DNA of 64,000 nt from Cyprinodon diabolis (Eukaryota; Chordata; Actinopteri; Cyprinodontiformes; Cyprinodontidae): contig CM060068.1 in assembly GCA_030533445.1 (NCBI GenBank), forward strand, positions 15,901,479 to 15,965,478. The letters run 5' to 3'. Positions 22,101 to 30,956 of the stretch are shown here, piece after piece. The notes below the pieces were generated by a model. The model was not told the origin of the DNA, did no database searches, and saw only the letters and a program-made list of their open reading frames with translations. Position numbers and translations under genes: made by a program. Within the stretch, counting starts at the first letter, position 1; every line of letters begins with the position of its first letter.

Positions 22101-24836
22101 GAGGGTCTATTTGCCTTGCTATTCCAGACTAAATTTTTCAATGGGAGAGGCAACAGTGGAATATAATAGGTATTTTTAATATGTATGTATATTTACATGT
22201 TGTTTTTGGACATTTCTTCTGTGTGTAGGAGGACCAGCTGAAAGGCAGAGCAGGGGGTTCGTTTTTTTTTTACCTTTGATCAGTTTTAACCTTCAAAGTT
22301 TGAATAAACAAAAAGTTAAATCCTTGATGATAAATCTGCCTATTTTTTTTTCTGCAGATAATCAGCCTACATCACAAAGAGATTTTGGTAAACTAAAATA
22401 TTTTTTTGTGAAAGTGAAAATGTTTCTGGGAAACTGTGTGTAACACCATCTCTGTGCTTATTATTTATTTTGACAAAATCAGGACATTCCTGGACTTACC
22501 GTGATGAAAAGGCTAACAATCCTCAACCAAAGTCAAAAGGTGTGTTTTAAGCCCAAACAAATCTGTAACCAAAATGTAATATTGATTGCACAGCAAACCT
22601 GTCTGTGTTACAGTTGCTCTGGGAAAGAATAGTTTTAAACTCAGTGCAATCCATATAGCTTGATAAGCTTTAGATATTAAAGGATAAGGCAGGACTTTTC
22701 AAGCTTGATGTAATTATAAAAATTTAACATACAATACAAATATAAATATAAATTTTTTGCCTGTTATAGGTTTGTGTTTTAATGTGTTTTCATATTGTGC
22801 ATCTTTTGCATTTTTTTCTGATTCCCATCTATCAATCTGCCAAAACTATTAATGATTAATAATAAATAGTAATTATAATGATAACATTAATAATTGTATA
22901 GAAACTTTGTAAACATCTGTTCAAACCTGGGCTGTAGCTAAATGGTAGTACAGGTGCACAATATGTAGATGGTACTGTCCTCAACATAGCGGTCAAATGT
23001 GTTGAGGCTCCTGACCATTTAAATATTTTTTATCCCTCTCTCTAACCTTTCCATGTGCAGTTAATATTGTGCATGTGATAGATATACCCCAGATAAACTG
23101 TAGAAATACATTGGTGTTCATGAATGGTAACAAAAAGAATAAAATGTACTCTGTTACCATATTTCTTTCTTATTTTTATTCATTCACATTAGACAAGAGC
23201 AAATCCAGTCCAAAGAAACCTGAGCAGTCAAATCAAACACCAGTCAGTGAGTCATATTTTTTTTTTTTTTTTAAAGTTTAAGTAGATATTGATGATAACT
23301 AAAATGCATATTTTTCAGCAAAAAAGAGAGGATCTTTTTTTTCCAAGTTGCTTCCTCAAAGCACAGAAAAGATGATGGTCCATGTCCACCGCATTGTCCA
23401 TGGAGTTACATTTGGTGCTGATGCTGCCATAATGAAGAAGTTAACAACAGAAAAAGAATCATCAGCACAGGTGGAGCAAACAGACATGAAGAAATGCAAT
23501 GTCATCATTTTATTCTGTCCAGTCATCCGCAATGTTGAATCTGATGCAAGAGCAGCTATGGAAAATACAGCAGGTAATGAAAACAACATCAACATCGTCA
23601 TATTATATTTTTTGTGATCTGGTTACAACTGAATCCTTCGAGTTATCACATTTTTGAAAAGTTTTATGGACTGAAATTTGTTCTCAGGTTGAAAAACTAT
23701 TGTAGGTACAGTAGGTCAGATTCTTAGACTTCCATTTGTTCTAATGTTTCGTTGTGTGTCTGTTTTTTTTACCTTGAATTATAAGTTATTTTGACCTATC
23801 TTGCGATCAGCAGTGCATAAACACCTTTGCTATTTGTAGAATTTGAACAATTGACTAATCTGTGTACAGTATGTTATAGCTCCTTTATAAACATATAAAG
23901 AGGGAACCTGCATATATTTATTATCTTAAAGTTGGTGTGACCTTGCTTCTGTTGGGAGATGCTGCAATTGGACAAATAGGGCATGTGACCAGACAAATGC
24001 AATCCAAAACCACTGATAGTAGGTTGACTTCGCAGTGGCGCTGAGAAATTAGGGTTTCTACATCTGCTTTTTTTTTTATTGAAAATACTATTTACGAGAG
24101 ACTAACAAAGGATAGATGAGATCTGAGAGGATAACTTCACATTGGTAACTTTTTTTCCCAGCAGGTGAGAAAATAAGTGCACTTATGAAAACTGTAAAAA
24201 ATAAAAATAAATGTTTAAACCCATCTGCAAGAATAATTCATCATTGGAATAACAGTAAATATTTTGCTGTTAATTGATTCACCAGGAATAAACTATAATT
24301 AAGGTTTTATAATGTAACATCAGGAGCTCTAAATAATTTTTCATGTCTTAGTTCTGATTAATAATTTATGTTCAGGTATCTTATTTCCTCCTAAGGACAA
24401 CTGATTTTAAAGAACACTTTGACAATTAAACAAAAACAAGAGTTTGTGACAAAAAAAAAAACTAAGAGCTTCATGAATGTAATCTGTTATTTTTTGGTAT
24501 CAGAGCTTCAGGTTTTAAGCTTCAGTTAAAGGATAAAAACTAGGAGACATTTTCTTTCAAGAAAAATAATGACTTAATTATCACTTTAACAGTGATTTTT
24601 TTTTGTATTGTTTTTCAGTGGCATCATCTGGTAAACCAGTGATTCTGGTTTTGATGCATCACACCAGGGATGGCGACTATTCCACTGCACCATTTAACCT
24701 GCCTGAAACTATGAAAAAAGTTGTGCTTTATGATCATGTCTTTTATCATGAGACTATACCAGGATTACTGAAATGTAATCATAATGACCAGGTGATTGAG
24801 ACCATTCAAAAACTCCTGCAACTGTACATACAGTAG
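13099..24836 (+). CDS. Interferon-inducible-like modular CxxC protein (novel or uncharacterised), spliced
   Basis: My splice model joins 13099-13177, 13621-13709, 14051-14227, 18770-18889, 19409-19609, 19876-19992, 22229-22256, 22358-22387, 22483-22539, 23193-23246, 23319-23573 and 24619-24836. All junctions keep frame, giving 475 codons with stop. Order: acidic Gly/Gln-rich N-terminus; modules A1, B1, A2, B2, each opening with a CxxC (CPSC, CPIC, CTTC, CPKC); a polar linker from four short phase-1 exons; then a C-terminal alpha/beta-like domain with the strand VIILFCPVI and the motif VLMHHT. No signal peptide or membrane segment is seen, so it is probably cytosolic. The C-terminal part resembles uncharacterised teleost proteins I remember, but I cannot name a function. 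The ISRE-like promoter and the IFI44-like neighbour suggest innate immunity (inference). The exon at 22229 has the weakest donor (GTTCGT). Confidence 0.7.
13621..13709 (+). CDS. Exon 3, hydrophilic N-terminal linker
   Basis: The acceptor CCATAG ends at 13620 and the donor GTGAGA starts at 13710. It joins exon 2 in phase 1 and ends in phase 0. It encodes a Gly, Glu and Gln-rich stretch (HPGGEKNQKQDQPGD), probably disordered. Confidence 0.65.
14051..14227 (+). CDS. Exon 4, CxxC module A1
   Basis: This 177-nt exon is phase 0 at both ends, with acceptor TTTCTCAG and donor GTGAGG. It encodes 59 residues with KCPSCNFNF followed by FTLEKGRHCEFNIGLQ and ends LELKNQ. The same pattern recurs in exon 6 (A2): CxxC, then F-x-[LM]-E-K-[GN], then C-x-F-N-I. 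It looks like half of a zinc-ribbon-type fold, which is inference. Confidence 0.75.
15602..15830. repeat. Perfect 99-bp palindrome with 31-bp spacer
   Basis: 15602-15700 and 15732-15830 are exact reverse complements over 99 bases by my reading. The inner ends are GGCTAGCGCAT and ATGCGCTAGCC. The spacer is 15701-15731. It is the centre of the larger foldback repeat. Such a structure would extrude a cruciform or hairpin. Confidence 0.9.
15832..16588. mobile_element. Non-autonomous DNA transposon, Harbinger-like
   Basis: The termini are GGGCGTTTCTCAAG and, reversed, GGGTGTTTCTCAAT, a short inverted repeat. The flanks carry ATA on both sides (15829-15831 and 16589-16591), while the opposite arm of the foldback has a single copy, which proves a 3-bp target duplication. 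A 3-bp duplication and such termini suit PIF/Harbinger, but no transposase is present. Related ends occur near 14689 and 18517 and related internal text at 17840-18240, so more than one copy landed in this intron. Confidence 0.65.
17291..18769. repeat. Intron 4 remainder with diverged transposon copies
   Basis: Stretches at 17840-18010 and 18130-18240 resemble, partly in inverted orientation, parts of the Harbinger-like insertion (for example GCATCAGAGCAGACTTGT and GAGGACCAGCGGACCTTCG). An end-like sequence, TTGAGAAATGGCC, is at 18505-18517. From 18520 to 18769 it is plain intron leading to the exon 5 acceptor. The short ORFs here are not convincing genes. Confidence 0.5.
18770..18889 (+). 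CDS. Exon 5, CxxC module B1
   Basis: This 120-nt exon is phase 0 at both ends, with acceptor CTCCCCAG and donor GTAAGT. It encodes 40 residues: VKCPICEHSF, then a Lys-rich helix-like stretch, then DGFDIEFSIET. It is paralogous to exon 7 (B2) by C-P-x-C, A-K-[KR]-[MI]-x-K-x-D-G-F-D-I-E. Confidence 0.75.
19409..19609 (+). CDS. Exon 6, CxxC module A2
   Basis: This 201-nt exon is phase 0 at both ends, with a long pyrimidine tract before CAG and donor GTGATG. It encodes 67 residues with LQCTTCKNY, NFSMEKNGPCQFNICLYN and LTLGNK at the end. It aligns by pattern with exon 4 and carries a longer N-terminal extension. Confidence 0.75.
19876..19992 (+). CDS. Exon 7, CxxC module B2
   Basis: This 117-nt exon is phase 0 at both ends, with acceptor TTCCCTTAG and donor GTGAGT. 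It encodes 39 residues with LNCPKCKQFL and RDGFDIELSINKTE. It follows A2 as B1 follows A1, so the A-B pair was duplicated as a unit. Confidence 0.75.
20278..20306. repeat. (TA)n microsatellite
   Basis: About 14 TA units occur in the intron after exon 7. Confidence 0.9.
20310..22228. other. Intron with a dispersed-repeat tail
   Basis: This is mostly AT-rich intron. At 21128-21252 it holds a common fish repeat (CCATCCATCC ... GGGTCGCGAGGGGTGCTGG ... CAGGTTGCCAGTCCATCGCAG), probably the tail of a LINE or SINE. A relative lies at 57890-58075. No exon with matching phase is visible other than the one at 22229. Confidence 0.5.
22229..22256 (+). CDS. Exon 8, short linker (tentative)
   Basis: This 28-nt segment follows GTGTGTAG and is followed by GTTCGT, a poor donor. 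It is needed to change phase from 0 (exon 7) to 1 (exon 9), and it does so exactly. It encodes EDQLKGRAG. A different exon elsewhere in the intron could do the same job. Confidence 0.4.
22358..22387 (+). CDS. Exon 9, 30-nt phase-1 linker exon
   Basis: The acceptor is TTTCTGCAG and the donor GTAAAC. It encodes NQPTSQRDF between split codons. It resembles in length, phase and text (QPT) the two 30-nt exons of the IFI44-like gene at 60735 and 62066. Confidence 0.6.
22483..22539 (+). CDS. Exon 10, linker
   Basis: This 57-nt exon is phase 1 at both ends, with acceptor AAATCAG and donor GTGTGT. It encodes HSWTYRDEKANNPQPKSK, a polar probably disordered stretch. Confidence 0.6.
23193..23246 (+). 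CDS. Exon 11, Lys/Pro/Gln-rich linker
   Basis: This 54-nt exon is phase 1 at both ends, with acceptor CACATTAG and donor GTGAGT. It encodes KSKSSPKKPEQSNQTPV. The basic stretch could bind nucleic acid or be a localisation signal, but that is speculation. Confidence 0.65.
23319..23573 (+). CDS. Exon 12, first half of the C-terminal domain
   Basis: This 255-nt exon is phase 1 at both ends, with acceptor TTTTTCAG and donor GTAATG. After KKRGSFFSKLLPQ it encodes a predicted strand-helix region: VHVHRIVHGVTFGADAAIMKKL, an acidic/polar spacer, then CNVIILFCPVI and a helix DARAAMENTA. From memory this matches a domain in uncharacterised teleost proteins in which a hydrophobic strand (VI-x-F-PV-S) precedes an ALL/VLHHT motif. 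Confidence 0.75.
24619..24836 (+). CDS. Exon 13, C-terminus and stop codon
   Basis: The acceptor TTTTTCAG ends at 24618 and the stop TAG is at 24834-24836. It encodes 71 residues: GKPVILVLMHHTRDGDYS, then KKVVLYDHVFYHE and an amphipathic C-terminal helix VIETIQKLLQLYIQ. The alternation of hydrophobic strands and helices suggests a Rossmann-like half, which is inference. Confidence 0.75.
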
Positions 24837-24956
24837 AAAAAATGCTTATAATATGCAATATGATAATTCCTATTTTAACTATTTTATTGTTTGAGTAAGG
24901 TCCAGTAGGGATCACAATAGCATGGTATGTTACCATTTTTGCTGACTATATAAAAC

Positions 24957-24962
24957 AATAAA
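24957..24962 (+). terminator. Polyadenylation signal
   Basis: AATAAA lies 121 bp after the stop codon of the modular gene, a normal distance for a short 3' UTR. Confidence 0.6.
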
Positions 24963-26665
24963 AACATATAACTACAGAGCCTCAGATCCTAAAGAACAAA
25001 TTTCTATTCTAGCTGTTTGCAATCCGGATTTCTATATAAATTTTAATTTTGTGAAGATGTATTTTATAACTGAGTGAAAATTTCCTTTGACTCAACTGAT
25101 GATTCATGGCTTAAACCTTTGAGTTTATAATCAAAACAAAACAGTTTAAGAGGATATACATCTGTACTGGCGATGTTCTAGTCCAGGTTTATTCTTGAGT
25201 TGACGATATGCTGTAAGACTGGGATAAGCTTCCTGTTTAGAAGATGAAGTTCTTTCTCATGCAGGATTTTCTAGCTTTTCATGTTATAAGCCTTACCTTC
25301 CAGAGCTCAGTTTGCTTAAATCTAATTGCTATTCAGTTCTAAACATGGATAACAACAAAGTAATTGTAGAAACAGCATCTATTAAAAAAGGAAATTAAAG
25401 AGAGAAAATTGTAAATGTTCTTTCTGACTGAGACTATGTAATTATTTGCATGGCTCTTTATCAGACTTTGTTTCTTTAACAAAGGGTAGAAGAAGTAGAA
25501 ATTCTTTGAAAAAAAAAATACTGTTATGCAAAAAAGACAGTGATGTATGATTTTACACACTGACTACGTATAATCTGAAAGCTAATATGTAAAAATAATG
25601 TTACATTGTACACATGTTTTCTGTTTTCTGTCTCAAGTGAAGTGTCTTTTATGATGGGAGCTGCCTGATGATTTGTTGTTTTAGGGGTGTGGCCTTTGGT
25701 ATAAGCCGTTAGGGGTTTCTGTTATACACCATCACATTTTTTTATTTTATTGATGTAATCTGATCTACTATTTTGGTTTGTGAGAAATGAATAAATAAAA
25801 TAAATAACATATAATGGATAAAACATTCATGTTTAAATGTTTACTGTGTTTGTTTCTGCACTTTCTTTGAGAGACGAATAAAAAAGCTGATTAAATAAAC
25901 TGTAACAACCTACCGGTTTATTTTCCCTTGTTTAATCCATTATGGCTTATCTCCAGGTTCACTGCAACGGTCAGGGACAGACCTACCTTACTGGTGTTGT
26001 GATAAACTGTTATATTCAATTCCCAGCCAGCTGGGAATTTATAATATTTTCTGATACTTTAAGTTGCGTATTGCCCTCCCCAGTAGGGGTGGCAAATATC
26101 CTTTTAGTCAGATATTACTTGGACTGTCATATATTGTTTATGAATACACCCCCTACTAGCTGTGTGTTCGAACAATAAATAAAAGAGTGATTAGTTCTCA
26201 AATCATGGTCAAACAGATTATTCTGCAAATACATATTATTGTTGTTATTGTTTATGGTTATCGGTTATCCTCTCTTTGCTTCTCGGAATATTAAAACAAC
26301 ATTGCCAGTTAGAATGAATATTTTTTTTAAATTTAGGTTTTAATGGGGTATGATAGTCTTTAAAAATGTAAGTGTCTGAATTTTTAAAAGCTTTGTATTT
26401 CTTACTTATCAGCTCATTTATATTTATATATATGGAAAATAATAGGTCAACATTTTTGAATAAGTTTAGAAGTTATGAATAAAAGTTATCTTGATAATTG
26501 ATTGAGGAAGATGCAGTTGACATAGCACCACCTCTCAAATACCTACAAAAATCTCTTTGCTTGAGGAGAAAACAACTAACCATCAAAGAAACTCTCTATT
26601 TTGCCATGAGACTCTCCTGAGGACCATATCAGTAGAGACGCCATTGTGAAAGACCAAAAGCCAAG
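24963..26665. other. Intergenic flank
   Basis: AT-rich sequence with no supported exon or ORF. The last bases (26662-26665, CAAG) are the target-site copy of the retroviral insertion that follows. Confidence 0.45.
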
Positions 26666-27614
26666 TGATGAAGTAAATTAATCTGCACCAATGATTAGAA
26701 TATATTGGATACATGTTTTACATACTGAATAAATGTTTTACACTAAATACATTTATGTTATACAGGTCACAGAGTCCAATAGAGTGTGCGCCACCAAATG
26801 TGGAGAGATAGAGAGCAGTGTGTGTGTAAAGGCTCTCTGCAGCTGCAGCTTTGGAGCGCAGCCTTGAAGTCTGAGAGATAAGGCCAGGGTGGGAAAACAC
26901 CGAGAATGAGCGAAAGAACAGGAGCATTGAAGGGAGTCCAAGGCCATTTGAGGCCTTTGAAAACCAGGGTGCAGAAATGAGACCTGTTTGTAAGACAGAC
27001 GCATTGAGAATGGGTTGTTCAGGGTTGCACAGCTAAGCTGAACTAATTGTAATATATTGAGTTGTCATCTCCAAAACATGCGGTGCGGTACTGGTCACAC
27101 AAAAAGTGAGGTTTTTACTGGGACTTTGAGTTTTAAACTTATGCTGACCTTTTTTGATGTAATGTTATGATCATAAGTCACACTGGATGAAAACATTGTT
27201 TTGACATATTGATGATTAAGACTATGATGTGTTTTTGATTTAACTGCACTAAATGTCATCATGATCTACAAGAAATGTCTCTATGACTTATGAAGAAAAA
27301 GCTTTGATAGATCAAAGAAAGGCTTCAATTAAAAATATAAAATATGGTTTGAAGGTGGGTCTTCCACCAAGATGAAAGAGCCCCAAGCCCCGGGAGTGAA
27401 TAAAAGGGGGTCCTTTTCTGCATGTAAGTCAGTTGCTCACCGGTGAACAGCTCATGTATGTTCTGTAAATAAAATTCTCCGGACCTGGACCCAGTTGCCT
27501 CTGCCTAATTTTTGATCATAGTTTGAAGACTTTTTCTACAGCTTTTTGAGAACTTTGAATTTTTATAAGACTTAGCTTCAATTTTAAGTCGTAGGGAGAA
27601 CAGTTTCCACGACA
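26666..27614 (+). repeat. ERV 5' LTR
   Basis: This is a 949-bp repeat, TG...CA. It contains AATAAA near 27467 and a GT-rich end, as usual for the R/U5 part. Small ORFs within it are shadows. Confidence 0.9.
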
Positions 27615-27618
27615 TTTT

Positions 27619-27636
27619 TGGCGAGCCAGCCAGGAG
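27619..27636 (+). promoter_or_regulatory. ERV primer binding site, tRNA-Arg
   Basis: Four bases after the LTR the sequence reads TGGCGAGCCAGCCAGGAG. This is the complement of the tRNA-Arg(ACG) 3' end (CTCCTGGCTGGCTCGCCA). Confidence 0.85.
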
Positions 27637-27710
27637 GAAGCCCCAGGCGTCGGACAACCTGCAGGCACCAGTTGGAGGCTAGGAACCCCAAGGGCCCAAA
27701 TATTCACCAT

Positions 27711-27722
27711 TTACAGGTGAGA
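27711..27722 (+). promoter_or_regulatory. Putative ERV leader splice donor
   Basis: TTACAG|GTGAGA is a strong donor downstream of the primer site. It could produce subgenomic mRNA for the ORF at 51271 or for env. A candidate acceptor is at 51141-51150. Confidence 0.4.
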
Positions 27723-27767
27723 AACAATTTGTTATAATTTTCTAAATTAGTGGGGAACCAGCCTCCG

Positions 27768-28057
27768 CACTACAAAAAAATGAAATCTAAATAAGTCATT
27801 TCTTATTAAAATAAGTGCATTTTTTCTTGAATTAAGGATTTAAGTGAGACACTTTGCCAATGGAACAAGACAATTTACACTTAAAATAAGAAAAAAACAT
27901 TGCATGTCTTATTTCAAGTGCATTTTATCTAGATACCTTATTTTAAGAGTAAAAATACTCATTCCATTGGCAAATCATCTTATTTACCTGCTCAAATTAG
28001 GGGAAAATACCCTTAATTTAAGACATTTTTACTCATTTTGAGATCATTTTTGCAGTG
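27768..28057. mobile_element. Small foldback (MITE-like) element in the ERV leader
   Basis: The ends are CACTACAAAAAAATGA and, reversed, CACTGCAAAAATGATC. The interior is strongly foldback (TTGCCAATGGAA with TTCCATTGGCAA). This matches an abundant fish MITE type that I recognise only by appearance. Only CG is shared at the flanks, so the target duplication is unclear. Confidence 0.55.
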
Positions 28058-29184
28058 CGGCGATGGCTTGTGGGTGTAAGGCGCCAAAAGAGCTCTCCTA
28101 AAAAAACCTAGTATTCTAAATTTAATAAGTATTTTCCAAATTTAATAAGTATTTATATAAGAATATACAAAAGGCAGACTAAACTGGGGTATTAATTAAT
28201 GTTTGTATTATTCTGTATTTGAACTGTTCTGTGTTTGAATTATTTTGTGTATAAGTTAAGCTTAACAGGCGATGTTCTGAGCGGACGATTGGTAAAGGGA
28301 CAGATTGGTCAAGGCGTTTGACATAGTCTGTGGAAGCCATAAATCCGGAACATTAAAGTACGCGTGTTAAGTGGGAGTATTGGCGACTAAGCGATAGTCA
28401 GCATGCTCCGTGAACTTGTGTTGTATTAGGTATTAAGTAATAGGTATTGAGAGGCTAAGCGATAGCCAGGCTAAGGGATAGCCAGAATATTACCGATTAA
28501 GCGATAATCAGAGAATAGTACCGCTCGACCAACCGGAGGACGTCTATTCATTTCCAGTTATCTGGGTGAATCCGGGGCAGCAGGGAAAACGTATGTGCCA
28601 CTGTAGGAAACAGTGAGGAAAAATAGAAGTGCACTATAAAATATATAATCATTTGTCTTGTGTGTCTCTGTCTATGTGAAGTGTGAAAGAGTTAACTAAT
28701 TAAGGGGGAGTAAGAGAGAGGGGATAGAAATAAGAAGAATTAGAATAAAGAATAAGAATAATAAATAGGAGAGTAATTTATTATTAAGAATAAGACGAGA
28801 CTTAAAAGGCATAATAATAAATTAACAGAATTAATTATTATAAAATATAGTTAAAAAAAGAATAACACAAAAATTAACAGAATTGGTAACTATAACAGAA
28901 TTGGTAACTGAAAAACACATGGATAAAATAAATTAACAAGGTCCCAATTTAAAACTACAAAACAGGTTATAAGTGAATTAAAAATTATGTTATACATAAA
29001 ATATAGAGTAACTAAACCGAATACTCAGTAAGAGTACGAAAATAATATTATAAATTTGTTTTATTAGAGATCCTAACTCAAATTGTAGAGATCTAAAAAT
29101 TAAGAAGTAGACTAATTAGACAAAAAAATAAAAAATAAAACACGATCTGTATTGGAGAGAGCAGAACCAGTTAAATTAAAATTA
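28058..29184 (+). other. ERV leader, AT-rich, no ORF
   Basis: Remainder of the retroviral leader between the MITE and Rex3. From 28680 to 29160 it is almost purely A/T/G with AATAA-like repeats. Nothing coding is visible. It ends with ATTAAAATTA (29175-29184), the target copy of the Rex3 insertion. Confidence 0.45.
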
Positions 29185-30882
29185 TCCATCCATCCATCTT
29201 CCTCCGCTTATCCGGGGTCGGGTCGCGGGGGCAGCAGCTTAAGAAGGAAGGCCCAGACTTCCCTCTCCCCAGCCACTTCTTCCAGCTCTTCAGGAGGAAC
29301 CCCAAGGCGTTCCCAGGCCAGCCGAGAAACATAGTCCCTCCAGCGTGTCCTGGGTCTTCCCCGGGGCCTCCCCCCGGTGGGACGTGCCCGGAACACCTCA
29401 CCAGGGAGGCGTCCAGGAGGCATCCTAAACAGATGCCCAAGCCACCTCAACTAGCTCCCCTCGACGTGGAGGAGCAGCGGCTCTACTCCGAGTCCCTCCC
29501 GGATGACCGAGCTTCTCACCCTATCTCTAAGGGAGAGCCCAGCCACCCTACGGAGGAAACCCATTTCGGCCGCTTGTATCCGCGATCTCGTTCTTTCGGT
29601 CATGACCCAGAGTTCATGACCATAGATGAGGGTAGGAACGTAGATCGACCGGTAAATCGAGAGCTTCGCTTTTTGACTCAGCTCTCTCTTCACCACGACG
29701 GACCGGTACAGCGCCCGCTTCGCGGCAGACGCTGCACCAATCCGCCTGTCGATCTCCCGCTCCCTTCTTCCCTCATTCGTGAACAAGATCCCAAGATACT
29801 TAAACTCCTCCACTTGGGGCAGGGCACCCCCCCGACCCGGAGAAGGCACCCTACCCTTTTCCGGCTCAAGACCATGGCCTCGGATTTGGAGGCACTGATC
29901 CCCATCCCGGCCGCTTCACACTCGGCTGCGAACCCATCCAGCGAGAGCTGCAGATCACGACCTGATGAAGCCAAAAGGACCACATCATCTGCAAAAAGCA
30001 GAGACGCAATCCTAAGGCCACCAAAACGGATCCCCTCAACACCTTGGCTGTGTCTAGAAATTCTATCCATGAAGGTAATGAACAGAATCGGTGACAAAGG
30101 GCAGCCCTGGCGGAGTCCAACTCTCACCGGAAACGAGCCCGACTTACTGCCGGCAATGCGGACCAGACTCTGACACCGATCATACAGGGACCTGACAGCC
30201 CGTATCAAAGGGCCCGGCACCTCGTACTCCCGGAGAACCCCCCACAGGGCCCCCCGAGGGACACGGTCGAACGCCTTCTCCAAGTCCACAAAGCACATGT
30301 AGACTGGTTGGGCGAACTCCCATGCACCCTCCAGGACCCTGCTGAGGGTGTAGAGCTGGTCCAGCGTTCCACAACCAGGATGGAAACCACACTGCTCTTC
30401 CTGAATCCAAGGTTCGACTATCCGACGGACCCTCCTCTCCAGCACCCCCGAATAGACCTTGCCGGGGAGGCTTAAGAGTGTGACTCCCCTGTAATTGGAG
30501 CACACCCTCCGGTCCCCCTTTTTGAATAGGGGGACCACCACCCCAGTCTGCCAATCCAGGGGGACTGCCCCCGATGTCCATGCAATGTTGAAGAGTCACG
30601 TCAGCCAACACAACCCTACAACATCCAGGACCTTGAGGAACTCCGGGCGGATCTCATCCACCCCCGGGGCCCTGCCACCGAGGAGCTTTGTAACCACCTC
30701 GGCGACCCAGTCCAGAGTCCCCAGGCCCAGCTTCCTCAATGGAAGACATGTTGGTGGGATTGAGGAGGTCTTCGAAGTATTCCGCCCACCGACCCACAAC
30801 GTCCCGAGTCGAGGTCAGCAGCACACCATCCCCACTATAAACAGTGTTGGTGCTGCACCGCTTCCCCCTCCTGAGACGCCGG
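29185..30882 (-). pseudogene. Rex3 (RTE-type) LINE, 5'-truncated
   Basis: The minus strand encodes RTE-like reverse transcriptase pieces: a block at 29690-30541 with FKKGDRRVCSNYRG, the first acidic motif FVDLEKAFDRV and the LFADDVVLL box, then C-terminal pieces at 29451-29849 and 29208-29450 in other frames. The sequences CGGTGACAAAGGGCAGCCCTG (30090-30110) and ACCACCACCCCAGTCTGCCA (30533-30552) correspond to the RTX3-F3/R3 primer sites used to define Rex3. The element ends in (GGAT)n-like CCATCCATCC at the low-coordinate side. ATTAAAATTA target copies are at 29175-29184 and 30883-30892. Frameshifts make it dead. Confidence 0.9.
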
Positions 30883-30956
30883 ATTAAAATTAATTAAGGA
30901 CTGTAAAGGCTGGTGAATAAGCACAGACCCCAAGGGTTGAGTGACTGCTGGTTGCC

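Noticed and set aside
23348..23617. Single-exon gene from the ORF at 23348-23617
   Set aside because: It is exon 12 read through its splice donor at 23574; phase and homology pattern support splicing.
29433..30887. Plus-strand ORFs of 246 and 130 codons
   Set aside because: They are antisense to the Rex3 reverse transcriptase and show no domain.
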